Shown in pieces: positions 49,823 through 60,445 of a stretch of 64,000 nucleotides of DNA (its first letter is position 1; every line of letters starts with the position of its first letter). The stretch comes from Sphagnum compactum (lineage: Eukaryota > Bryophyta > Sphagnopsida > Sphagnales), in contig OZ234496.1 of assembly GCA_965153455.1 (NCBI GenBank), positions 1,240,001-1,304,000 on the forward strand, written 5' to 3'. The translations under genes were made by a program, and so were the position numbers. The notes beneath the pieces were generated by a model, which saw only the letters and a list, made by a program, of their open reading frames with translations, was not told the origin of the DNA and did no database searches.

Positions 49823-50392
49823 TTGATACAAAACATTTTGTCTTCAAATGAAATTCATGATGACCATGAAAATATGTTAAGTCTTCCACCAAGTAAAGAA
49901 TTCAAGCCATTGTGTCCATATCAAGACATACAAAGTGAAAAAATCAACTTTTTGATATATTTTTTTGGACAACTTTGTGGAAGTATAATCACATCAAATG
50001 TTTTATACCTAAAAATTGCTCAATGGGAAATTTTGGATAAAGCTCACAACTTTACAACCTACATACCTAAACTATTCTTAAAAGGAATACAATTTCTAAT
50101 TCATAAAACTAATTTTGTTCCTCCTCCATTGAAATTAGAAAAGGGAAATTTATTAAGGTGTGAATTTAAAGGTCAAATGTATTAAGGATAAACCAAATCT
50201 AGATTTCATTTCACATTTCAACTTGGGGTCTTTCAAGTTTATGAACATCCTTTGACTATTTGGAACAAATGTGTAAAATTGTTTTTGGCAATGATTCAAC
50301 AATTGAGCCCACCAACAATTTTTATTACTTTCACAAGTGTTGAAAGTAAAATGGACACCGTTATTCAAATCATTGTAGAACTTGAATCATAA
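49823..50392 (+). mobile_element. Helitron remnant: N-terminal helicase-like domain (degenerate)
   Basis: One plus-strand frame is open over about 190 codons apart from two stops near 50,183-50,192. It contains SLPPSKEFKPL, then FFGQLCG, KIAQWEILDK, YIPKLFLKGIQFLIHK, YEHPLTIWNKCVKLFLAMIQQ and LSPPTIFITFTSVESKMD. That order and spacing match the Helitron helicase-like N-terminal domain, which precedes Rep and Pif1-type helicase domains in the transposase. In intact elements the motif reads like FAMIRQLGPPTFFxTFSxAE. The element is dead. The rest of the transposase is expected downstream on the same strand, and a helicase piece is found at 54,288. Confidence 0.7.
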
Positions 50393-50614
50393 AATTTAAA
50401 AATCAATGTTAATTTTGGAATCTAAGCATATCATTAATTTGATAAGGACTAATCTTATAACTTGTGCAAGATACTAAGAATGTCACATGAATGCATTAAA
50501 TATATACCATAGTACCTTTATCATTTTGGCATAAATTAAAATATTTTTCAGTTTTACTGAACTTTTAAGAAATTATTTATTATTTGTGCTGAAATTTTAA
50601 TAAAATCAAAATTT

Positions 50615-50685
50615 CAACTATCAAGTTTGAACCGCAAACCTTCTACGACCAAAACTTACAATTGAGTTAGTCTAAACACATTAGA
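50615..50685 (-). mobile_element. Possible tRNA-derived SINE head (A- and B-box)
   Basis: On the minus strand, taactcaattgtaag (A-box-like) is followed about 20 bp later by gcggttcaaacttg (B-box-like). This order and spacing are those of a tRNA promoter. There is no intact tRNA fold, so a SINE fragment is more likely than a tRNA gene. Confidence 0.45.
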
Positions 50686-52339
50686 ATTTTCCATGACTCT
50701 AACAACAGCCTGTTTATTTTTTTTGTATAATCATTACTACCGAAAATTGCAGAATTAAAAAACAAAGTGCCGAAGTTAATATTTAAAATTTAATTAATTA
50801 TTTGGCAACAAATTGCCGAAATGGTAAAGGTACTAGGTATATGTGTATGAAATATAGTTCAACTTTTGAACCTTAAGATATTGTGTTTTCAACATAGAGA
50901 CTCATCAATTTTGTGGAAGTAACATTGTCATGGGATTTTTTGGATAAAATGCACACATACATGGAATACATAGTAGTAATGAAATTGAAAATTTCATTGA
51001 CATGCATATAACATGTGATTATAGTCTTTTGGATAATGGCTTTTAGAAAACCTAAAATACATTGTTAAAACAATATAGGAATAAAAATTTATATGCCATT
51101 TCAATTATCCTTGGCCTCTAATGGAGAAAACAACCATGTTGGAATCAAATCCCACAATTACAAATTTATCAAGGTGAATCGCCTTATTCTATGAATGATC
51201 ACCACATCTTGAATTTCCAAATAATGTTAATCTAAAAAATAAGATGAATTTTCAAAAAATTCTTCAAATATTTCATGTTGATAAACATATTTACATTTTT
51301 TCAAAATTAATTAAATAAACGCCAAAAATATTATGCAAGCAACAACATATTTCAAACCAACATTTTTGTTAGCATATGTGCTTAAGAAACATGTGCAAGC
51401 AAGCAAATATAAATGCCCAATCCATTTTGGGTCCTTCTATTGTTACTAACTACTATTACACCAATGTGTCAGATCTCTCTCACAAGTTGATAATACCATT
51501 TTTAAAACAGATCAATGCAACCAAAATCAAATCAAATCAAATATTATAATTTGAAAAATTAAATATGTTACATTGAATGGTCAAAAAATGCTAGCACAAT
51601 TAACAACCTATGTGGTTCATTCAATACCACTTTATCAAAAAAAATTCACATTACAATTTTTTAATTTGTTACTAATGGAAAAACACGCACTTTTTTTGAA
51701 GACCCCCATGCTTTGAAACAATTCCCTCATGATTCTACAAATGTTAAATGTCAATATGTTATATATATATATATATATATATGTAGATCTCAAACATAGA
51801 TTTAATTAAACTTGGTTGAATCAATTGTTAATTCAATAATATGTATGATCATAATATCACAAAGAAGAAAAAAAAACATATTATTTGATATGTACATTAT
51901 AATTATTTAGTTGACATTCAAACATGACTATTGCATGAAACAATTATTATTGTTCCATCCACTTGTGGAGAACAAAAATAATTTGAAAGGAAACCATACA
52001 ACTTGGCATGACACATACAAAGTTCATGAACCTCTAATTATAAAAATATGAAAAGAATATGTCTATGATTTTCATATATACAATGACCACATATCTCTTT
52101 GGGAAGATTTGGAAAACCAAGTTCAAAATTTGGCAACCATAAATGCGATGAATATATAGATAGACAATTTTCCATTTACACAAGTTACATCACCGATTCA
52201 AGATTTTGCAAATTGTCTTGGCATAGAAAATTGTTAAGTACATAGTGATTTATGGATTACATCTACCCATTCACAAATGGGTGGTTACAATATAAGGCGA
52301 ATCAATTTTGGCAATAAATAATCCACGAAGCGTTTATTT

Positions 52340-53480
52340 GGTAGTGTTAAAATGATAGTCTATTGTGATATCATTGTTTAAGTGGGGGATTACAAGGTGG
52401 TTGTTAACATGTATAAATCTCTAGACTATCTAGACTAGTTATTAATGGTAGACTTACTATTCGTTACCCAAGGGGTGAAGTTAGTGGGATTAAGTAGCTC
52501 GGGTTAGTGAATGGTTGGGGGTAATCCACTAAACAATTTAGGAGATTTCTAGGAAGGGATTCAGATAAATGCCCTATTTTCTAAGCGTCGATGTTTGTGG
52601 TATGTGGAGAAGGGGGATAAAGGAAGTAGGAGAGGATGAAAGGATTCATTAAAAATTTGTGTGGGTTATGGAAAACTCTCCTTGGATAGTGATGTGAGGA
52701 ATGAAGAAAGGTGTACGTATTTAGTATGTGATTGTAATGGAAGATGGTTGAAGGACTCAAGTCTATTGTGTTGCATTGTTGTTGTACTAAGTGTGGAAGG
52801 TAGAGTAGAGTATCTTATGTAAGTAGGATGCTTCCTAGAGCTGATCTCTTTGCATTTATCTAGGATAGAGAGTATTGGGCTAACCATGGGTAGTCTTTGG
52901 AACACCAAGCTACTGGCTGCCATAGAAGGGTAGTAATCAATCTTTGGGTGGTGGGAATCAAAAGAAGAGCAGACTATCAAGTTATCCCCTTGTAGGCCAA
53001 AAGGCACTATTGTAGGCAGTAAGCAAAAGCTCAAAGGGAATAAATCTGGTTACAGAACGTACAGAGGAAAAAAAGGACTTTTGGAAGGTTGTAGGTGGCA
53101 GGCAAACCACCAGAGAATTAACAGGCAAGGGGAAGGAAGGACAATAGTGGTAGAAAGGTCTGCAAACCCCCTAGGCAATATTCTGGGGGCATTGAAAGTA
53201 CTATAGAACCAGGGAGAATAACCACTGCTAGGTTTTCTCTTCCTTTTTCATATTGCTCCTTTCCCTACATTCCATTCCCTATTCCTTAATTGAGATTACT
53301 TATAAGAGGGTAGGTTTGGTCATGGACACTAAACCCTTATCTTCTTTATTCCTGGTATGACCTTTTATTTCCTATTTGAGTAGTTGTAATAAAGTAAAAT
53401 AGGGAGGGTAGTTTTTTACCTAGAGAAATAAGGTATCAACCTTGTCCCTTGGTCTTCCCCCCCTTAGAGGATGGTAATGA
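52340..53480. other. Compositionally distinct block, possibly a nested insertion
   Basis: This ~1.1-kb block is clearly more G-rich on the plus strand than its AT-rich flanks. It splits the Helitron remnant. It holds a 122-residue minus-strand frame (52,666-53,034) without recognisable motifs. Near its right end comes aaggtatcaaccttgtccc, which faintly recalls a tRNA-primed retroelement junction. No matching termini or target-site duplication were found, so a solo LTR is only a guess. Confidence 0.3.
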
Positions 53481-54287
53481 TTGGGGGCTCCAATTTTCGC
53501 TATTAATAATGGTTAATGAGCTAATAAACATTATGTAAATAAAACCCATTTAAATAAAATTTTAATATACTGGTAATATATATTTTTTGAAACTATCAAA
53601 AATTGATTATGATATGAAATTTTGAAAATAAGGTCCATTCAAGACAAAAATCCATGATTTTTTTTGGGTTAAATTTTTCTCAACAAAATGTTTGCATCTA
53701 TGTTTTTTTTTTGTTTTAATATATCATATATTGAATCCCTATAAAATATCCCAAACAAAATCAATAGTGTACTTATATAAAGTCATAAATAGAAAACTTT
53801 TCATATTTTTCAACTTCAAATGTTCATTATTCTATATTTGGTGTATACATGGTGCAATTTTGTATATAAATGTATTTTATTCAAGTTGACAATTTGAATC
53901 CAATGGCAAATTTGGCATAGTGGTGATTTTATGGCATGTTAATGCACAACACTTTACAAAAACTTTATGGCACAAAAATTGACCCATCTTATTTTGTAAC
54001 AACCCAAACCTCCACCATTCAAAATCCCAATAATGGAGCGTTTAAAGATTACATATTGTAAGAGGAAGAATTCAACCATCACTTTAAAAATTCAACATTA
54101 AACAATCTAGTTTTTTTGATGACATAATGTATAAGCAAATAATTGATTCCAACACACTATTCACTTGTTTTTATTGGAGGTCCATGAATAGGTATACATT
54201 CACATTCTTGGAATGTTTCTAATTCAAGATTTATTGCACTAACCAATAAACACTTTGAATATGACCTTTTAAAAAATATATCTTATA

Positions 54288-54720
54288 ATGGTGTACACTG
54301 GTAAAACAACATTTTCTATAGATGGAACAACTATTCATTCAAGTATTAATTATTTACCAAATTGTAAAGATTTGCCATCATTAAGATTTGATTGTTTGGA
54401 TATTTTAATTTTTAAAATATTACAAATTACAATTAAGATGGTTTTGGATGAAATTTCAATGGTGGGCAATATAATATTAAAATTTGTTGATCAAAATTTG
54501 AAATCTATCAAATGCATGCACACAAATTATTTTGATCTAAACATCATCATAACTAGTGATTTTTATCAAGCCCAACCAATTATAGATACCCCAGTTTATT
54601 AATCCAATAAAAACAATATCAATTTTTAAAGATTAGATTTTTGGATTGAAAGTAAATGCTATCAACTTGCGCAATTTATTTGTCAACACAATGAATTACT
54701 TATTCAAAATTTTAATTAGT
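54288..54720 (+). mobile_element. Helitron remnant: Pif1-type helicase core (degenerate)
   Basis: Plus-strand frame with TGKTTFS (Walker A end) and GTTIHSSI, then KMVLDEISMVGN (Walker B with the DEISM signature) and DLNIIITSDFYQAQPI (motif III, usually GDFYQxPP). After two stops, the same frame gives DFWIESKCYQLAQFICQHNE (usually LxxxxRQxD/NE). This is the Pif1-like helicase of Helitron transposases. The P-loop start is eroded and the C-terminal motifs are missing, so it is inactive. Same strand as the N-terminal piece at 49,823-50,392; very likely the same dead element. Confidence 0.75.
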
Positions 54721-56098
54721 TTTGTATGGTACACAAACAAAATTAAATATTGACATCATCAAAAGACTCTTTTTTTGTGTACTTCCAATTGATATAAACC
54801 CAAGTTGTTGTAGGAGTTTATATTGTGTTTTTGGAATTGATAATATGCAATAACATTATTTGGAATTCAAAATACGTCACAAAAAATTCAATTTTTCATA
54901 AATCAAATTTAATATAATTGAAAATTAAAAATGGATTCTATTTATAATTAAAATATTTTTTTGGTTTTCTATAACTACATGAAAATTGTGCTAAAATACA
55001 ACATAATGAATTTTTAACAAACAATGTTAACCTACCCAACGTAGAGTTTTTCAATTAATCATGCCATTTTTTGGCCATATTGCAAAAGTTCTTGAAAATC
55101 TTGGAATTTTACTTCTTGAAAATAACTTGAAAGAATTTTAATGTTGTTAAAACCACAAATAATTCTTTTAATTTTAATGAAACTCACTTTGAAACTTTGT
55201 GTGAAAAAAGAGATGTGTATAAAATTGGGAGTTACAATTCTTGAAGCTTTTCAAAAAAGCTCATCTAATACACTTGAATTCAACAAAAAATGGCAGCATT
55301 GGAAAAACATTTAAATAAAGTGTTTCAAGGTTTTTCAAAACAAACATTTTTTTTACAACTATTGAAAACTCAATGGATGGGTAAAACTCATGTTGTAGGC
55401 AAATTGAAATAAACAAACATCATCAAATCGTTGTTGTGGTGGGTGTAAGGTGTTCCAAACTTTTTGTAGCAAATCTTGTCACCACCATGTTCATCAAAAG
55501 ACATTAGGTTCAAGTGGGATGGAAATTTTCCAAAGCTTACATTATTGTCTTGACCATGACATGATTCAATAAGTGATAGCTAGTTTTTAATTTCTTGTCT
55601 TCATAGTTGCAACTTCAACTTTTAAAGATATCGATTTGCTTGTCACGCACACGAGTTGATATGTATTATTCCATCTCAATGTTCATTATGCATTTTTCAT
55701 ATGAATTTGGTCGCCAACATAAAATTTGTACAAGCTTTTAGCGATGATGATTCATGTCCAGAATTCCTGGTTCAATGAGCAATCCAACAAACAATCCAAC
55801 ACATATTAAAATTCAAAGAGTTAGACATGATCATAGAAAAAATGCAAGTTCCCAAGTTTTTTCTTAAGAAAATTCTCACAAGCTTGCATAACATTAACTA
55901 GCAAACGTAAGAATTAGCGTTGCATCTACAATCCATAGTTGAATCAAAAAACAAATTCTTAGAAAATTCACCAAAACAATGTTTTGGAATATTGAAATTC
56001 TATGAAATTCACAAATGACGAACAAACATTAGTGCATATATAAGGAACAAACAATGTTAAGGAATGATGATGATGATGACCCACCGCCATCAATGTTT
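54721..56098. other. AT-rich spacer, possibly the rest of the Helitron
   Basis: No assignable feature. Decayed C-terminal helicase sequence may extend here but I could not identify motifs V-VI. Confidence 0.35.
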
Positions 56099-56734
56099 TT
56101 ATACCGTGCTGGAAGTTGTGCTAGATGATCTCATCAATAAGGATCCTCCATTTCCACATGAATTTCCATAAGAAGTAGCAAATCCGATTCCATGTCTGGA
56201 GTTGGTTCCAAAGGCGCAAATGACTGATACAATTAGACCAACCAATAAAGGTATCGTTTTCACAATGGAACCGGAAATATTCGAATATAAACAAGTGGTA
56301 ACAGGTGCCGTCAAAAGTGAAATAGTGGCAAAAGCTATTACAGATACAGTAGCATTCACAAAATCGTCAAATTGTAGTATATACTTCATGCCTCCACCTA
56401 CGTAGGTCGAGCCTTGTATACCCGCAATGTTCACATTCCTGAAATTCGGATTCCACAATCCTATTGTCGTCACAACTCCATAATACAACACACCATTCTC
56501 AGCCTTGTAACTGTCTGTGAATGAAGAAAGGCAACATAAGATGCTCAAGGCAATGAGGGTGATGATGGTCACGACTTTTTCCGTTGTATGGCAATTGCCA
56601 TTGTTGGTAGCTAGTGGTACCAACAATTGAAAGACCAAAAACGTACCGGTGGGAAGCACATTTGCCAATTGGGTAAGTACGTCTGTCGAGATTGTGGAGA
56701 TTGTGGAACACATGGATGATGTTGATGAAGACAT
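56099..56734 (-). CDS. DUF679 membrane protein (DMP)
   Basis: Single-exon gene of 211 aa, as usual for DMPs, which are typically intronless and about 200-240 aa. The Ser/Thr-rich N-terminus is followed by LANVLPTGTFLVFQ, the family's opening signature. SSFTDSY (70-76) and GVLYYGVVTTIGLW (81-94) then match the FTDS...G.xYYG...GLW core. TNSRHGIGF (177-185) matches the C-terminal TxRHGIGF motif. Four membrane segments are predicted near residues 30-45, 53-72, 124-148 and 157-176. DMPs are plant membrane proteins linked to senescence and organelle-membrane remodelling; a sperm-expressed clade is needed for gamete fusion. Which clade this belongs to cannot be told from sequence by eye. Its flanks are repeats, so local context gives no clue. 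Confidence 0.9.
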   Translation of the reverse strand: MSSSTSSMCSTISTISTDVLTQLANVLPTGTFLVFQLLVPLATNNGNCHTTEKVVTIITLIALSILCCLSSFTDSYKAENGVLYYGVVTTIGLWNPNFRNVNIAGIQGSTYVGGGMKYILQFDDFVNATVSVIAFATISLLTAPVTTCLYSNISGSIVKTIPLLVGLIVSVICAFGTNSRHGIGFATSYGNSCGNGGSLLMRSSSTTSSTV

Positions 56735-58531
56735 CTTCGAAGAGGATATACTTCAGCAACTATAGCCAAAAACAATTCACGCACATACTATTGATTGATT
56801 GAGTGTACAAGCTCAAGATTCGTTTGAAATCGAATACAATTATTCCAACAACTCCTTTTGAAAGAGAGACATTCCATACGATTTTTCTCCTTCTTATATC
56901 CTTGAATGAAAGAAAATCACACACAGATATTGGCACCTTTGAAATTAGGTTGCAGTTCCCCCATGGGAACAAAAAATTGACTTGTGGTCACATCATGATC
57001 CACATATATAATGATATGGGGTTCATAAGATTCACAACTCCATGCTACGCACATGTGAATTCCCATCATGAAAATGCTTTTCATTTTTTGGATCCTCAAA
57101 ACAAGAAAAACATTGACCCATAAAACAATGAGGTTGAAGTTGCATGATGTTTAATTTCACATCTCTTGCGCAACATGTTCATGAACTCTTGAAGAACTTC
57201 TTGCAAGTTGACAAGCTTGGAAAGGATAGAAAACATGACATTTTGATCCAATCAAGTTCAAAATCTTGATCCCCAACTCATCTAAATTCTCTTCTAGTAT
57301 CACACAAGTTGAATCTTTGACATGCGAAAGAGAGAAAAAACAACTTGATTTTCAAGAGGAAACATAGGAATTCACCAAAAGGTTTTACAACAATAAAATC
57401 CAAACAAAAACTCAAGAGAAAATGAAGGAATTCACAGTGGAAGATTTGCAACAAAACCCAACAACTTAAGAAAAACCTTGGAATTTATTTTTAAAAAGTG
57501 TGAATTTCTATATATATATGTAATCAACAACTACAAACATACAAAGGCAAGTGATCTAGAATACTTAGAAGAGTTGTGATGTAGATAGTGCTTGCCATTT
57601 CTTTGAAGTCATTGTCAACACACAAAAGAAAATAAAAACACACAAAGGAAGAAAGAAAGTGGAGAGTCGACTTTCATCTCCAGGACATAGAAAGAGTTTG
57701 AGAAAGACACAACAACACAAACCACGAACCCATCACCATGAAGGAAGAGGGAGGGAAAGGAGGGAGGGAGGGAGGGAGCTGATGGCCAACTAACTCTCTT
57801 TCTCTCTCTCTCTCATCTCTCCTTTGCCTTGCTATGCACTCTTGTTGTAAAAGTCCTCACTCACCCTGTGCCTTGATATACACTTCTTCTAGTGTAAAAG
57901 TCCTCCTCCCTTGGCTGGCTGTTCCTGAGGGAAGAAGCAATGACCCACCCAACCCAACCCCAACCCAACCCCACCCCCCACAAAAAAAGCTTTACCCAAC
58001 TGCAATTCCTTTGCTCATCATCAACTTGGCAAGCAACCAACATGAATCTAAATTATAGAAGGCTACTATGGGGAGCTTTCATTTGGCCCCACACTTCACT
58101 TTGAGCAAAGGAATATAGAAAGCTTGAGAAGGAACATCCAAAGAGGCTTTGCTTTGGCAAGGGTTTAGGGTTTAACCCTTCTTCTTGAGTGAATTCACAG
58201 TTGAATGCATAATAGTATATGGTAGCTATTTACAACAATAACCAGGGTTGGTTTGTTTTTTTTAACCATGGTATCAAATGAAGGTGCTATGGACCATGGT
58301 AGTAGTAGTAGTAGTAGTAGTAGTGGCAAATTGAACTCACAATCCACTTGTGGTAAGGTGGTAGCCTTAACTGGTTACCATACCACATAAACTCTGGTTA
58401 CCAAGTAACCAGTTAGGTTTAGGGTTTAACCATGGTTTAACCAAATGTAATTCTTGTCACAGCTGACAGGTCCAGTTCTTGTGAACTGGTAATGTACAGA
58501 CTGACTGCACCCTTCTTCTTCTGTGGTTGTG

Positions 58532-58533
<2 letters not shown>
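56735..58533. other. Upstream region of DMP and spacer
   Basis: No further gene recognised. Holds GGGA repeats (about 57,752-57,778), a CT-rich run (57,796-57,816), an (AGT)8 run (58,299-58,325) and a short inverted repeat around 58,369-58,413 (aactggttacc against gtaaccagtt). Confidence 0.35.

Positions 58534-58569
<36 letters not shown>
58534..58569. repeat. (AT)18 microsatellite
   Basis: Pure AT dinucleotide run of about 36 bp. Confidence 0.95.
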
Positions 58570-58572
<3 letters not shown>

Positions 58573-60445
58573 AAATTTTTAAAAAAATTATTTAATTTTT
58601 AGAAATTGTTTTTTGGGCTCTGCCCTAAAGGAAAATATTACAAAAGATTATTATAAAATTAATTAAATTATTTTTATTTGTTTATTTATTTATAAAAAAA
58701 GAAAAAAGAAAAAAAGGAACTGTTTGTGTCCCCAGTCAAGAGCAGTAGCGGTAGCACACTCTCTTCTGCATCCAGAAGACGAAGAAGAAGAAGAAAAGAA
58801 ACAGAAGCAGCAGCGCGTCTGTTGTCACTCTTCTTCGTCTTCGGGAGTTTTGCCAGAGAGAGTGAGAGAGAGTGAGAGAGAGAGAGAGTGAGAAAGAGGG
58901 AGTGAGCTTTGTGTTTTTTTTTTAAAAAAAAAAATTCGTAGAGTCCGTGGAAGGAAGAGATATGTAGCCGTGGATTTGGAAGCAGGAGAAAGAGAAGAGA
59001 AGGGAAGAGGAAGAGGAAGAGGAAGGGAAGAAGTTTTAGTTCTTTTGGTTGTAGAGTAATAAGGGAGAGCGTGATTGCATTGTAGGACTGGACGCGAGGG
59101 GGGAGAACAAGAAGAAGATATGAGTCATATGGATGAGCCCGCAAAGAGGGTTTGTAGTTTCTTGGTTTCGTGAAAGGTGTGAAGGGGAATGCAGGAATGC
59201 GGGAAGTAAGAGAAGGAAGTAAGAGAAGGGAGAAGGGTGTGCTATGATAACTGTAATGTGCTTATCGTCGTCGTGATCGTCGTCGTGCTCAGGTTTTGGA
59301 TTCGATAGCCACGTGATAGAAGCTCTCGGACTGCCAGGAGCGTGGCTGGAAAACAAAAGGAATTTACCTTTGGAGGTGAATGGAAGAAGGTCTGTGGCAG
59401 GTGAAGGGAATAGAGAGGGAGGAAGACGAGGCGTCCATGGAACAAAGGTAGCAGGTGAAACCAGGAAGAAAGCAGCAGTTAGGAGCCGGAGGAGCATGGA
59501 ACAGCAAGCCTCGGAAGAAAGGTAATGGCATAGCCGTAGTGCAAAGGCTTTTGACAATGCGGGCTATGCTTTCTGCAATCTGTATTGTCCCGCTTTTGTG
59601 ACTGTTCTCACAGTTGCAATCTTGACTGAAAACAATGCATGTTTCTCGTCAAAGCTCTAGCTATGTACTGTGCAACTTGAGCTACATTTTCAGAATGTGC
59701 ACATTGTAACAGCTGCTACATCTATCTACTTTAAGCTTTGGTCATCAATCTGTTCTCCATGCAATTTTCTTCAGTGTTGGTTTGCACGTTCTTTGTACCA
59801 TCAATCATCAGCTGTATTGGGGCATTGTGATTTTTTGTCAAGCTGCAAATGGTTTAGGGCGTTGTTGTTTCACTCAAGGGTTTTTGTTTGGTCATCAATC
59901 TGTTCTCCAAATGTTTCTATTTTCTTGAGTGTCAGTTTGCACATTCTTTGTATCATCATCAGCTGTATTGCAGCATGGTCATTGTGATTTTTTGTCAATC
60001 TGGAAATGGGTAAGGATGTTGTTGTTTTGCTGACAGATCAGAATTGCTTGGCAGATTGGAGTCTGTAGCATGAGGGAGGAGAAATATAGCCCATGAATCA
60101 TGAGCACTGCTGCACAAGAAAGGGTCCATCTAGGCCATGCATTCAATCCAAATGCTCATCTGAATGCTGAAAAGCAAAGGCCATCTACTTTTCTGGTATA
60201 TATCTGTAGTGCACAGACAGAGTTGGTACCCATGTCAGAAAAGCTCTAGATGATTTTCTGCTCCTGGGGGGTGTTCCTCCGAAGTGATCTCCAATTTGAA
60301 CATGCACTTGCTGGTGATGTTCCTGATCGTATCTCGATTGCTGCCCTGATTGTAGCCTCTGTGTGTGTGGAAATAAACAGATTTCCTGGCAAGACAATGT
60401 ATTTGTGCCTGGTGGTGGTCTCTGAGTGAATCAGAGTGAGATCTG
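58570..60445 (+). promoter_or_regulatory. Probable promoter and long GA-rich 5' leader of the RopGEF gene
   Basis: From about 58,740 the plus strand becomes purine-rich, with agaagacgaagaagaagaag and a (GA)n tract at about 58,855-58,895. It stays GC-richer to about 59,530. A donor-like aaag|gtaatgg at about 59,520 and acceptor-like ttgctgacag near 60,035 suggest a leader intron, which is common in plant signalling genes. The long minus-strand frames here (58,686-59,557) are Leu/Ser/Pro-rich, as expected from antisense of a GA-rich leader. I treat them as artefacts. Confidence 0.4.

Larger units (their letters stand above)
50393..54287. other. Sequence between the two Helitron pieces
   Basis: Mostly AT-rich decayed sequence with short protein-like pieces on the plus strand (about 51,980-52,330). 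It includes a SINE-like stretch (50,615-50,685) and a compositionally different block (52,340-53,480). No Rep-domain HUH motif was found. The ~3.9-kb gap is plausible for the missing middle of a transposase plus later insertions. Confidence 0.35.

Noticed and set aside
59036-59557. 173-aa minus-strand ORF (and 58,686-59,144)
   Set aside because: Leu/Ser/Pro-rich translation of the antisense of the GA-rich RopGEF leader, with no domain or splice support.
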